Source: Corynespora cassiicola (Eukaryota; Ascomycota; Dothideomycetes; Pleosporales; Corynesporascaceae). From it: DNA of 64,000 bases. The stretch is taken from positions 372,001-436,000 of the forward strand of contig JAEUWY010000015.1 of assembly GCA_022059125.1 (NCBI GenBank), written 5' to 3'. Shown piece after piece: positions 1 to 11,691 of this stretch. Below the pieces are notes generated by a model, which made no database searches, had not been told where the DNA came from, and saw only the letters and a program-made list of their open reading frames with translations. Within the stretch, counting starts at the first letter, position 1. Each line of letters starts with the position of its first letter. The translations under genes and the position numbers were made by a program.

Positions 1-1097
1 GGGCCGTCTCTCTCATATCCTGCTTCTCCTGCTGAATTGCAGTGCGCCCTAAGATGATAAAATCAGTTCAATGAATAACTCCTGAACCATTGTCTCTTTG
101 AATGTGCTTTTTCTCTCGAACGAATCCATCAACGTTTTCCTCCTCGATGGAATCGAAGCCGCAGACCAAACCCTTGCTAGTACTCGATGTCGACATACGG
201 TTCAACCGGAATCCATCTTGCACACGGTACTAACAGCGGATCCGAAAGTATCCAAAAAAATCACCCTACATTTCGTATTTATACTTTCGGTTTTGAACCT
301 CAAGACCACTACAGGTTGCGTCAATATTGCAATCAGTTTCCGGAGGCTGTCCAGCGTGCGGCAGAAATTTATTTGCCTTTGTCTTTGTCATCCCTTGACA
401 AGCCGCGAGTCCGGTTTTGTAAGTGCGGGTGGTGCTCTCATGGTGGATACGCATGAAATACGCATGCGAAGTGTATACGCAAGTAGTCATATCGAATACG
501 AGGGCTTAGGCACACGTTCCTTTCGTTAGGTTTATTTGTCGGGCCGTTTCAAGGGGCGTGTACACTTGGCTCGAGTGGTAGGCATTTGGGCCATGACGCA
601 GGAGCGAGAATCGTATTCACCGAGTGCTGTAAGAATATACAGATGGGAGTCGTTGCTGTGATATTCATGATTGGAGGTGAGAGTATAACTCGGCTTGGAC
701 CGCCACTCTTACTACAGCACTGGCACTCGACCGCATACGAAGTCAATCGGATAACCCACTCAAAACGATGATAGAAGATGCCAAGGGAGCACATGTTTTT
801 TCAAACACAAGGACAAAGCACAATAGACAATCCCTGTCATAGCGACCCAAAAACGTGGTTTGACTCGAATTTAATTCCAAGTCTCATACTAGGAGAGAGG
901 CGCGATCAAATGATCATACGCAACCCTGCGCTCTCTAGAAGGACACGACAAGCTGTCTACCGTCTTTACTCAAGAAATAGACACCAAAAAAACAATAGAT
1001 CTTGATATCATGCCCACCAAAAACTCCATTAATGCATCTTCATCCATCCATGAGGCATCCGAAAACTCCCATGGAAGCAAAACCCCAGAAACTAGGT
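1..1097. other. Intergenic region, no gene recognised
   Basis: Short open frames occur on both strands, but none gives a recognisable protein, they overlap each other, and no splice-linked reading was found. The last ~100 bases before 1098 are probably the 3' UTR of the minus-strand J-domain gene. I see no RNA gene here. Confidence 0.5.
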
Positions 1098-2727
1098 CTA
1101 AAACCCAAAGGGAAACCCGCCGGCGCCACCCTGCTGGAACTTGAAACTGCCCCCACCGGGGAAACCACCGCCGCCACCTTGCCTGAAGAAGAATTGCTGG
1201 CCGCCGCCACCTCCAAAGGGCGAACCATGGAAAGGATGGCCATGCTGCTGCTGCTCTGGGTTGTTGGGATCGTCTCCGTTATCGAAGCGCTGCTTGAGCT
1301 CAGGATCGCTGAGCACCTCGTATGCCTCATTGACAGCCGCCATCTTGGTCTGGGCTTGCTCGGGAGTGAGTCCGTTGGCCGAGGCCTTGTCCGGATGGTA
1401 CATCTTGGAGAGTTTTCGGTAGGCCTTTTTGATTTCGCGCTCGTCGGCGTCTCTGTTTACGTCGAGAACCTTGTAGTAGTCCTTCTGCTTTGAGCGTTTG
1501 AGGAGCGTGTGAGCCTTTTGGAGGAGTTCTTGGATCTTCTGAGTTTGGCCGTGATGTTCTTTTGCTTGCTCAAGAGAGCGGATAGCGGCTTCGAAGTCAT
1601 CGGCGTCGATGTAGCGCTGAGCTTGGTTGACGAGGGCGGGGAGCGAGTTGGGGTTCATCTGGAGAGCTTCGGTGCAGTATGGCGTACCCTTCTTCAGGTT
1701 GTTCATCTGAAAACTGTCAGAGGGGGGGAATGTATATATCGGTTGTGATGCAATTTACCTCGTTGTATGCCTCGCAAGTCTTTTCGACCAAGTTCAGGTA
1801 CAGCCCCTGTGGAGAGTTCTTGTAGATGTAGCCCATGTCAGTGTATTCCTTGAAATCCTGTCTGACTTCTTTCAAGAGGCCCGGCTCGTCGTCTCCCTTT
1901 GAAATTAGGTGCTTCACAGCGCTGGCGAACTGGCGCTTCTCGAAGAACTGGTTGACCTTTTTCAAGGTCTTGTCCATGTTCTTCTCTCGCCTCCGAAGTC
2001 TCATGCAGGCCTTGGAATCCGGATCCGACTGAAGACATTGAGCGATGTGCTTGATACCCTTGTCGGTCTCGCCTAGCGAATAGAAGGCCATGGCGGAGCT
2101 CTGGAGATGCGGCTCGATGTCGCCCGTGTTGATCTGGAGGAGGTGCTGCAGATCGCTAATGCCCTCGACAACGTCGCCCTTCTCGAAGCGACACCTTGCC
2201 CTGAGCTTCCGGATGTCGTGAGCGGCACCTGCCACAGAGATGGCGACGCCGGCCTGGGTGACGCAAGACTCCCAGTCGCCCTTCTCAGCTGCTTCGGCGG
2301 CCAAGACAGCGGCGCCCTGAGCCTCCTCGAGCTGGGCAATGTCGTCTGTCCTATGGGCGGCCTCGTAATCCTTGCGAGCGGCAGCCCAATCGCCCTTCCT
2401 GGCTCTTATCTTTGCTCTTTGCATCAGAGCGCCCTCGAAGCCGGGCTTCAGCTCGAGGACCTTGTCGAAGTCATGCTGGGCCTGAGCCGACTTCCCGAGC
2501 GACAAGTATGCAGCGCCGCGCTTGAAGAAAGTCAGGTAGTTTTGCGGGTCGCGCGAGATGGCGACATCGAAGTAGACGAGGGCTTCCTGGGCGTTGCCGG
2601 TGGCAAGCTTTACGCTGGCGTCCTTGATGAGCTGCGACACGGGCGTGTCCGAGGGGATGTCGGAGGGGGAGAGGGCATAGGCCAGTGGGAGCAGCCCTAC
2701 GGCGAGGGAGGACAAGCGCAAAATCAT
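1098..2727 (-). CDS. TPR and J-domain ER co-chaperone (DNAJC3/P58IPK-like)
   Basis: Two exons, 2727-1759 and 1706-1098, joined in phase 0 across a 52-nt GT-AG intron (1758-1707), give 525 residues. The N-terminus (MILRLSSLAVGLLPLAYALS) looks like a secretory signal peptide, so the ER lumen is the likely site. Tetratricopeptide repeats fill roughly residues 30-390 (for example the blocks around LVYFDVAISRDPQNYLTFFK). A J domain starts near residue 399 with the HPD tripeptide at about 427-429 (MYHPDKA), and a Gly/Phe-rich tail follows. This order (signal, TPRs, J domain, G/F tail) and length match animal DNAJC3/P58IPK and its fungal relatives, which hand unfolded clients to the ER Hsp70 (BiP/Kar2) and stimulate its ATPase. 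The start ATG has a good context (GCAACCATGA). It is divergently placed to the GH5 gene. Assignment to family is firm; the exact ER role is inferred. Confidence 0.9.
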
Positions 2728-3297
2728 GGTTGCGGCGGCGAGTGCGGTTGCGGTTGCGACCTTGGGCCAAGGGGGGTGGATGGATGGATGGATGAAGGAA
2801 TGGATGGGAGGCGCTGGTGGGCAGGCAGGCGGGACACAAGGGCGAGGGAGGGACGTCCTAAGGCATGGGAGGCGCAGGTTGGTGAGGGAGCTATATGGGC
2901 GTACAGGTGGGTGCTGCGAGGGCGCGGTGCTCAGGTTGAGAAAAAAGCCAACTTGTCTACTTGTCCAGTCTACGGTGGCCTCAACTCAGGGCGCACCTCC
3001 GGGTCGCCGCCGCGGCGGTGCCGGCATTGGTTCATGCGGAGTGGCCCGTGCGCCGAGCCGACCCCAGGTGCCCAGGCGCGGCGGGCAGTGATGACATGGG
3101 CGGCGGGTCAGAGGCAGGTGCACGCAAGCCGTAGCGCTGCCCACTGCGCCTGCCCGCCCCGACGACGTCGCCGCTGCACCTTTGGCCGCTGGACCTCTGG
3201 TCTCTGGCCTCTGCCCTCTATCCTCTGCCCTCTCCTCTGCCCGCCCCCCCGGCATCCATTCCACAGCTCCCCTCGTCATCCTTCACTCCCGGCCGCC
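2728..3297. promoter_or_regulatory. Shared divergent promoter region (J-domain gene / GH5 gene)
   Basis: 570 bp separate two divergent start codons. The part next to the minus-strand gene has a short GGAT tandem run (about 2775-2792). The part next to the plus-strand gene is pyrimidine-rich (CTCTGCCCTCTCC-type runs, about 3190-3290), which is typical of fungal core promoters and 5' UTRs. A long plus-strand open frame runs through here from inside the J-domain gene, but it is antisense shadow joined in frame to the GH5 start. Confidence 0.5.
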
Positions 3298-5725
3298 ATG
3301 GCGCCCCTTCGCCTCCGCATCGACGGGCGTACATTCCGCGATAGCGCCAACCGCGAGGTCACCCTCCACGGCATCAACTGCGCCGCCGACGCCAAATTCC
3401 CTGCGAGCCCCGACCAGCCCTCGCATGTTGCCGACCGCTTCTTCGACGGTGATAGCGTCTCCTTCGTCAACCGGCCCTTTTCTGTCGACGATGCCGCCAC
3501 GCACTTCTCGCGCCTGCGCGCATGGGGCTACAACACGATAAGATACATCTTCACCTGGGAGGCCATAGAGCACGCAGGGCCTGCCAAGTACGACGAGGAG
3601 TGGATACAGCATACCATCGCTATTCTACGCAAGGCCAAAGACTATGGCTTCTACATCTTCATGGACCCGCACCAAGATGTTGTACGTGGACCTGCCACCC
3701 ACCCCCACAGCCCTCCATGTTTCTGATTGCATCTAGTGGTCGCGATTCTCTGGCGGCTCCGGCGCTCCCATGTGGACCCTCCATGCTTGCGGGCTGGACC
3801 CCAAGCTCTTCGACGTCACCGAAGCCGCCCTCGTTCAAAACACATACCCCGAGCCCGAAAAGTACCCAAAGATGATATGGGCAACCAACTACACGCGCCT
3901 CGTCTGCCAAGTCGTCTTCACCCTGTTCTTCGGCGGCAAGACCTTCGCCCCCAAGGCCATTATAGACGGGAAGAACATCTCCGACTACCTGCAGGACCAC
4001 TATATTGCCGCATGCGAGCATCTAGCCAAGCGCATCAAAGAGGCCGGCGACCTCGACCACGACCCCATCGTGGGCTGGGAGAGCATGAACGAGCCAAACA
4101 GAGGCTTGATAGGTTACCAAGATCTCAGTGTCATTCCCTCGGAGCAGAAGTTACAGAAGGGCACCTCTCCCACGGCTTGGCAGGCCATACTTACCGCATC
4201 CGGTAGGGCTTGCGAGATCAACACTTGGGACTTCGGCGGAATGGGGCCATACAAGTCCGGAACGGCTCTGATAGACCCCGAAGGCAAGAGTGCGTGGCTT
4301 TCGGCAGACCATGACGACTCCAAGTATGGCTGGAAACGTGACCCTGGATGGCGGTTGGGCGAGTGTCTCTGGGCGCAGCACGGCATCTGGGACCCCCAGA
4401 CCGACACCCTCTTGAAAAAGGACTACTTTGGAAAAGACCCAAACACGGGCAAGAAGATCGACTATGAATACTTCACCAACAACTTCTTCCTGGAACACTA
4501 CCGCAAGTATCGCGACATGATCCGGGCCATCTTTCCAAACACCATCATGTTCATGCAACCCCCGGTCCTGGAGATACCGCCATCCATAAAGGGTACACAG
4601 GACGACGACCCGAATATGATATTTGCACCGCATTTCTATGATGGCATCACTTTGTTGACCAAGAAATGGTAGGCCCGCCCGGGCGATTACTTCGCCTTGG
4701 ACCTGCTGACATGACACAGGAATCGAGTATGGAACGTCGACGTGTTTGGCGTGTTGCGCGGCAAATACCTCACCCCAGCGTTTGCAATCAAGATTGGAGA
4801 GACGGCCATTCGGAATTGTTTTTCGTCCCAGCTGAGGGCAATACGACAAGAGGGCATGGACTACATGGGTGTCCGCCCATGCATCTTCACCGAAATTGGC
4901 ATTCCGTACGACATGGATGACAAGTACGCATACAAGACGGGTGACTACAGCAGCCAGATAGCGGCACTGGACGCCAATCATTTTGCGCTGGAGGACAGCT
5001 TGGCCAACGGGTTTGCATTGTGGACCTATGTCGCCAGCGTGAGTATGCTGCAAGAATGACGCACCAGCTAGACACTGACTATGCCGCCGCAGAATACGCA
5101 CTATTGGGGTGATCAATGGAACGGCGAGGATCTCTCCATATTCTCGTTGGACGACAAGCCAGTGCCGCCCGGCAAGTTTTCAGAAGAGGAGTCGCGGGCA
5201 TCGCTGGACGTCAACTCGCCATCATACTCGCGGGCGCAGTCGTCAGAGACGCTGAACGTATCGCCGGACAACCTGCGGAAGACGATAGCATCGGATCAGA
5301 TGAGCTCCAAATCCGGAGGCAGCGACGTTCGCGGCCTCCGCGCCGCAGAGGCCTTTATCCGCCCTACGCCCGTGGCCACGCACGGCGACATCTCGTCGTT
5401 TGGCTTCGATCTCAGAAACTGCACGTTCAAGCTGGCGCTGGCAGCACCGAGCTCGACGAGCGAGGAGGCGCCGACGACGGTGTTCCTGCCCGAGTTCCAC
5501 TTTCCACAGGGGCAGACCGAGGTCGAGGTCAGCGGCGGAAAGTGGACCATCAGCTCCGAAGAGTCGGATGGGGCGCTGCAGCAGCTGGTCCGGTGGTGGC
5601 ACGCAGAGGGCGACCAGACGCTGACGGTCAAGGGAGTGGTGCGCAAGCAGGGAGCCGCATTGGGGACGGAGGAGGATGAAGGCTACCTCCAGCAGTGCCA
5701 AAGGCAGGCGTGTGCTGTCATGTAA
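3298..5725 (+). CDS. EGH1: GH5 subfamily 12 beta-glucosidase (steryl-glucoside/glucosylceramide hydrolase, Egh1/EGCrP-like)
   Basis: Four exons, 3298-3681, 3737-4668, 4720-5038 and 5093-5725, give 755 residues; the introns are 55, 51 and 54 nt with GT-AG borders. The start has a strong context (GCCGCCATGG). The GH5 fold is clear: RIDGRTFRDSANREVTLHGI at the front, MDPHQD near the first splice, the general acid/base Glu247 in SMNEPNRG, and the nucleophile Glu497 in FTEIGIPYD. A C-terminal beta-rich domain follows (about residues 560-750). Length and motifs match fungal GH5_12 enzymes such as yeast Egh1 (YIR007W) and Cryptococcus EGCrP1/2, which split ergosteryl-glucoside or glucosylceramide inside the cell. 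No signal peptide is visible, in line with an intracellular enzyme. The protein ends in CAVM, a CaaX-like tetrapeptide that could be prenylated. Which of the two lipid substrates is preferred cannot be told from sequence. Confidence 0.9.
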
Positions 5726-6586
5726 AAAGGCCCAAAGGAGCGAAGTCGGACGATGCGCTGGCGTCTGCAGAGGTTGATATCCACGGGTTCTGGCCAGTGG
5801 CGACGCGCGGTGATGTAATACCGTACGATGGTCAGATGGTCACGCCGTCAGCAGCATTCGGCGGCCATGTATTTGTTGAGGAGAGGAGAGAGCAGACACG
5901 CCATGGTCTCGTGTGCAGCCTGGCCGGCAGGGCGGCGGGTATTTATGGCGGCAATCCGTGGTGTGGGCGTGTCTAGGTAGATAGGATAGCGCTCGATACA
6001 AGCAGCATTGCGCATGCCCTCGCCGTGCTCGCTCTGCCCGCACCGCACCGCACCTAGGTAGCCAGGTGATCGCGCGTCAAGTGGAACACGCGCGCGCCCT
6101 GCGAGCCGACGGCAGCCTACGAGGCGCGTCTGTGGGACCGCAGCCAGTGCCGTGATGACTCCCCTCCCAGGCTGGACGTGCTCCGCAACCGCCGTTTCGT
6201 GTTTTTCTTCTGGCGGCCCGCCATGGCACGCACCGTCGCTCTCTTCGTCGCTTTCACCGACCTCCCATGATCCCGTCGGGCGCCAGTGCTTTGCCCACCC
6301 ACTCAAGCTCAAGGTACGTCCGCCGACCGTCTACCGTTTGCGCCGCACCGTCCCTTGTCGTCCCTCCACCCGTCCCCCGTACCCCCCGGTACCCCCCGTC
6401 CCCCGTCCCACGTCCCACGTCCCACGTCCCACGCTCCCCATCCCTCCCACGCCTTGCCCTCTGCGCTTCTGCGCCTCTGCGCCTCTGCCCCTCCCCCGAC
6501 CCCAACCCCAGCCGAGATCCACGCTACGGTTTTGACGCCTCACGCCGCAGGCCATCCGAGCAGCGACCAGCAGAGCCGCCATCACC
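5726..6586. other. Intergenic/promoter region of MSN5 with pyrimidine-rich tandem repeats
   Basis: No gene is seen. The first half holds the 3' UTR of the GH5 gene. The second half is strongly C/T-rich and includes four perfect tandem copies of the 7-mer CGTCCCA (6404-6431), preceded by CCCCCGTA/CCCCCCGT runs and followed by TGCGCCTC repeats (about 6460-6490). These look like promoter or 5' UTR low-complexity sequence. Confidence 0.5.
6404..6431 (+). repeat. Minisatellite (CGTCCCA)x4 in the MSN5 upstream region
   Basis: Four uninterrupted 7-bp units, about 155 bp upstream of the MSN5 start codon. Confidence 0.8.
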
Positions 6587-9500
6587 ATGGACGCTGGCGC
6601 TGCCTCCGCCCCGCAGACGGCCGTCCCGAATGGCGGCGGCAACCCAGACGCCCACCTGGACCTCTCGCAGGTCATGCAGGCCCTGCAGGCCATCTACAGC
6701 CCCCAGTCCACCAACGACACCCGCCTGCACGCGACCGAGTATCTCGAGCAGGCCAAGCGCCACCCGGAGGCCCCCTCCAACGGCCGCACTCTCGCCCTTA
6801 ACAATGCCCAGCCGCCCGAGCTGCGCCTGTTCGGTCTGCAGATGCTTGAGTACGCCATAAAGTACAGCTGGGAGGACTTCACCGTCGAGCAGGGCGAGCT
6901 GCTGCGCAACTACGTCGTCGAGCTGGCCCAGAACACGCAGGAGTCCGACCCCAGCTTCCTGCGCAACAAGACCGCCCAGCTGTGGACAGAGGTGGCCAAG
7001 CGCTCGTGGGCCGCCGAGTGGATGAACATGGACGAGCAGCTGGTGCAGATGTGGCAGAGCTCGCTTCACCACCAGGCTGTGGTGCTGTATGTGCTCGAGA
7101 CCCTCTCGGAAGAAGTTTTCAACCGCGAGGACGCCGTGGCCGGCCTGCGAGGCAGCGACCTGGGCCGCGCCTGCGTCGACATCTTCACCCCCTTTGCCGT
7201 CATTTCAGAGCAGCTGCCCGCCCGGGACAAGGGCCTGGACGTGCGCTATGGCGACGAGGGCTGGCTCAAGAGGCTGTGTGACAATCTCGCCTGGTGCCTA
7301 TCTCAGGACTGCCAGAACCAGCAGCGCGTGCGGGACAATGCCGTGAAGACGCTCAACGCCCTCCGCGCGTCCATGTCTTGGGTAATCCCCAAGGCCATCA
7401 GCGCCGTCCAGGTCATTGAGCATGTGTGCAAGGCCCTCTCAGTGCCGGTGGTGGAATTGCAATTGGTACGTTCCCCGTGCAGGCTTTCATGCTTTTCAAT
7501 TTGCTGACAGGGACATCTCTAGGCTTCCATTGAAGTGCTCCAATCCATCTATGCGCGGCACCACCTCCACGATGACGAATTCGTAGAGCTGGTATGTCCC
7601 ATGTTCACGCCGGGTAGCGTCCATCTACTGCGCGAGGTTTACGGCTGGGCCATTGCCGGCTTGGACATTCACAATCTGGATGACCAGAAATACACCCTGT
7701 GCAAAAAGCTCGCTGAGGTACGTGAAATCCCAGCATCCTGACCCCTAGGTCCTTACTAATGGTGACAGTTGGCCAATAGCCTTGGCGTATTCATTGAGCA
7801 AAAGGCACAGCACATTCCCCACTCGAGCGATCTGCCCGGCGTCTTCAACCTCTTGTTTGAGATTCTCAAGAATCCCAGCCTCAATGCCTCAATTCCGGTC
7901 CTCCACTGCTGGACCAAGCTGCTGCGGTCGCGGGACATTCGCAACTCTCAAGTTGTCATGCAGATGATCGGCGGCCTTTTGCAGATATGCTGCGAGCGCT
8001 TGGTCCGGTACGAATCCTTCCCGGAGGATTCTGAAGATATTACCTATCTTTTTCTCAATGAGGACATCGACACGGTTCCTGAGAGACATGCTTTTCTTGG
8101 TAACTACCGTCGATTTTGTGCCGATGTCATCGAGGTGTTGGTCCGCAGCACGCCCAGCGAGGCCATGGAGCATATCCTCTCCCAAGCCACCAACATGTTT
8201 CAGAGTCTTTACTCGAATCAGCCTCTGTTCGAGCGTAAGTTTCCCTACACCCGTTTCCAGAGTGTAGCTGATTGCATCAGCCCAAACCTTCTCCAAACAC
8301 TCTCCTCCTGTGCTACAGGTTGATGCGCAGGTCACAATCATCGATTCCGCTCTGAAGGGTTATCTCAAGTACCTGTCCCTGCAGGATGCTGAGCCGCAGC
8401 AAATGGTCCGTGAGACGATTCCATCAGGCACACTGAACACTAATCTAGAGCAGGAGGAGAAGCGCAATGCCATGGAGGATTCGTTTGAGCAGTGGTGCAG
8501 GCAGATGCTCCAGGCCCGATTCGATGCAAGTCTAGTCCCCCGCCTGCTACTTATCCACCTACTTACAGCATATAGGATCCTGAGATCGCCAAGAAAGTTA
8601 TAGGACTCATGTCGACCTTTTCGACCAAGGCGCTACCCAACCGCCCAGCATTTGCCTTGACCTTCTTAGAGTACATGTTGACTACCAGGCTTTCTGACAA
8701 CGATGCATTCCCCCAGTACTCGGATGCGGTAAAAGACTTTGAGCGTGTCTGCAGTCTGGAGATGCAAAAGCTGGCCATGAAATTTCCAAACGACTTTATG
8801 GTGAGTTTCACAGAGAGTTGCTGGCAGCTTTGGTTTCTTTCTTCTTCTTCTTCTTTCCTTACTGATCTGTTGCAGAACGTATATGATGGCTTAGAGCAAA
8901 AAGTCAACGAGATGATTAATGATCCGACGACGGATGAGCGGCAGCGCATGGCATACTCTGCTTTCCTTTTTATCATAATGTAAGCTCATCAGCCCAGACT
9001 AGATGAGAATTTTTCGTTAATAAACCATAGCCATCGAAGCACTACAATCGATCCCGTTACTCAGGAGACCCGGATGAGTGCCATGTTGAACAATGTCAAA
9101 GACGCCTGGCTGAACGAAGATTTCAGCCGCTCGATATCAGATTTCCAGACATTCTGCACTACCTTGGGAATGGGCCAACTACCCGAGTTTCTGTCTGCCA
9201 ACAACTTTCACCGAATTCAGGACTGGGCCGAACAGCCACTCGGCAGCGAGGGTCAAGCCATGCAGACTGCCATCTTTGACCGATCACAGCAGCTACCTCT
9301 GCGACTCACCAAGACTCTACTTGCCGCATCAACTGAAAAGCTACGCGAAGGCTCTGTGCCATACGAGCTCGCAGCCAAGTTGTGGTCCGATGTTATTCCT
9401 GTCATGCTTCCCAACTTGCTCCTGCTCATCAGCCACGCCCAGGCCTTCAACGATATTAGTTCAAACTGGTCACACCTTCCCACTGAATTGCAACAGGTTA

Positions 9501-10657
9501 TTCGTAGGCTACTAACTGATCGATTTTGGCAGGCAGGCATCTCGACAGAGAGCAGAGACGACTTTTTTGCCCGAGTCAGCGGTTCCAAGACTAGTTATGA
9601 GGGCTTCGCTTCAACTGTCCGTGGCACCGTCCGGCAGATCCGAGAGAGCGCCTACTATGTGCTCTTCTCCCTCACGCGCTTCCGTCACTTCTTTTATAGC
9701 ATCGAGGACCTTCCCGGTCCTCTGAGCGCTGCGCTTTTTGACCATGCCCATGCACTCACAGCGCATCATCTTTCTGTGTTGCTGACTGTGTCTACTCATT
9801 TGATCGAAGGTTGTCCCGCAACACTCCGACCACAGTTCCTTCCTCCTATGATCCAGGGTCTTTTCAGGGAACTGAACAGGAAAATCACCACTGAATGGGA
9901 AGAGATCAGCCTCCAGATCGCCGGTTCGGGGGAAAGCGAGAATTTAACGGACGAGATGAAGACGGAAAGCATTCTACGTCAGCTCACGTACTCATCTGTG
10001 GCCCTGGTCGCCGTCCTCCTCGATCCGAAGCAAGAATTTGCCGGCCACGAAGAAGGGGTGTCTAAGGACGAGCCACCAATGGCTGATTACGTGCTTGTCT
10101 CAATGGACGTGCTGGAGCCAATCCTCATCTTCTGCAATTCGGCTCTGCGCGTGCGCGACACTCGGTCTGTCATCACAACGGCTCGCGTTCTCCGCACCTT
10201 GCTTCCAAAGATTCGGCAGCAACCAGCTATCCGTGATTATTTTTGTGAGTACGTCCTCAAACACGCAATTTCGAGTTTGCACGAACCGTACTTTGTCGAC
10301 TGCCAAAAGGAACTCGCTTCCCTTATCGCTGGCATCATTCATTTGGACGAAGAAAAACCGCGAGCCATCCTGCTCAGCCTCCCTGGCATGGGCGACCCGT
10401 CCCGCGTGGACCGGCGACTTCTCAAGTTGCGGTCCTCGCGGGGTGGTGACGAGCGTCTACAACGCGCCATTGTCCTAGACCTTCTCTCGAGCGTGCGAGG
10501 CATCAGCATTCACGAGTCCGGCAAGATCAACCGCCAGCCGCCGAAGAAGAAGACGGCCTTCCAGGAGCAGTACATGAACGTCGACCAGTCTGCCACCATT
10601 GTCCGCGGCACGTCTCCAGGCCTCGAGGGCGTGGCAGGCATGTTTGGTGATAACTGA
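6587..10657 (+). CDS. MSN5: Karyopherin-beta Msn5 / exportin-5
   Basis: Seven exons, 6587-7465, 7523-7717, 7769-8234, 8281-8525, 8576-8800, 8876-8979 and 9031-10657, give 1246 residues, close to yeast Msn5 (1224) and human XPO5 (1204). Family features: the N-terminal importin-beta-like segment with LRLFGLQMLEYAIKYSWEDF and RNKTAQLWTEVAKRSW, then HEAT-type helical repeats throughout. The protein carries cargo across the nuclear pore with RanGTP; the yeast form exports phosphorylated transcription factors and imports RPA, and the animal form exports pre-miRNA and tRNA. Splice choices: intron 3 (8235-8280) is only 46 nt and uses CATCAG at 8280. The attractive CTACAG at 8318 would break the frame, whereas 8280 gives the family-like stretch SKHSPPVLQVDAQVTIID. 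Intron 4 (8526-8575) starts with GCAAGT, a GC-AG intron. Start context is ACCATGG. Confidence 0.93.
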
Positions 10658-10790
10658 AAAGACAACGGAGAGCATAAATGATTAGCGAGAAGCAAGCAAG
10701 CATAAAACCAAAAATTTTCTAAATGTCTGAGTATTGCACGGGTCAGGGATTGGGGCCTGCGCTTCTAATATCTTCATCTGCTTTCCTCTC

Positions 10791-10823
10791 TTCTTCTTCT
10801 TCTTCTTCTTCTTCTTCTTCTTC
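10791..10823 (+). repeat. (TTC)11 microsatellite
   Basis: Eleven uninterrupted TTC units about 135 bp after the MSN5 stop codon, inside a longer C/T-rich tract. Likely length-polymorphic. Confidence 0.9.
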
Positions 10824-11653
10824 AAAGTGGCGTCTGTCAATTGCATAGCGCGGGACATGGATATCCTCTCTCCTTTTTTTCTCTCTCTTTTTGGAGGGCA
10901 AGGACAAGGGCGGGTTCTCTTTTTTTTGTCCCGAGTGTATTCTCTTTCCCTCTCGAGAACGCCGATTCTACATATCCCCCCTCCCTCCCCTCTCTTTTCC
11001 TTTTCTTCTACAAGACTCGAGTTGCTTATAGCAGGCCATTTGCTGGTGCGCTTTTTCCTTGCGTTGAGGTCAAAGATGGTTTTAGTGAAATGGATTTGCC
11101 CCGGGTTTTGGCAATCATTCAGTTGGTTGCGGGGTGTAGGAGAGGATATGCGCGGGATGATTTTATGAGCTAGTTTGATGGATCTGGGGTTGAGGTTGAG
11201 CTCTACAGAGCAGAGGAAGGGATTTGGGTGGAGAGTGCGAGGTGCGGATAAAGGAATGAGGGTTGTGGAGGAGCAGATGATACCTGGGTTGTGGAATGAG
11301 CAATAGATCCCATTTCCGCTCTCTTGCCCTCTCTCCCTCTACCCTAACTCATTTGTTCACGGGGAGCATATGTATGTGATATTTCCAATATAAACTCCAA
11401 GTTTCAAAGCCTCTATTAGTACATCACGTGTGCCCTCCAAAACTTTAATCAGAGTTAGCACCCTCATTCATTACTAATGTAATAGATACCGGATAAAACA
11501 AGGTAGTGTTTCCAACTAAGGCAACAGCAAAACAGGGTGACGTAGTAGTTAAGAGCAAGTCTGATGCGCATGATTTAGCACCCTCATGGGTCGCAGTTCT
11601 CGCATCTCGTATACAGCCTATGTAACGCAACGGGAGGCGTCGGGAGCAAAAAG

Positions 11654-11691
11654 GCTGACGTCAGCGGGTGGTGCGCTTATCGATAGATAAG
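11654..11691. promoter_or_regulatory. CRE palindrome plus inverted pair of GATA sites
   Basis: GCTGACGTCAGC (11654-11665) is a perfect 12-bp palindrome around TGACGTCA, the site of CREB/ATF-type bZIP factors. Eleven bases further on, CTTATC (11676-11681) and GATAAG (11686-11691) form an inverted pair of GATA-factor sites, the family used in fungal nitrogen (AreA), iron (SreA-type) and light control. They lie about 330-370 bp upstream of the 2OG oxygenase start. Sites are seen; use of them is inference. Confidence 0.45.

Noticed and set aside
98..1005. Several open frames of 60-143 codons before the J-domain gene
   Set aside because: They overlap on both strands, resemble no known family, and no splicing links them into a plausible protein.
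1040..1748. Plus-strand frames of 80-163 codons opposite the J domain
   Set aside because: Antisense of the J-domain and Gly-rich tail codons; no family features.
2107..3297. A 539-codon plus-strand frame starting inside the J-domain gene
   Set aside because: The part before 3298 is antisense to conserved TPR codons and then promoter; only the portion from the ATG at 3298 is real (GH5 exon 1).
4151..5116. A 321-codon minus-strand frame opposite the GH5 gene
   Set aside because: Antisense shadow of GH5 exons and introns; the plus strand carries the catalytic motifs.
8310..8330. CTACAG at 8318 as acceptor of MSN5 intron 3
   Set aside because: Puts exon 4 out of phase with the GTAAGT donor at 8235; the 8280 acceptor restores the conserved sequence.
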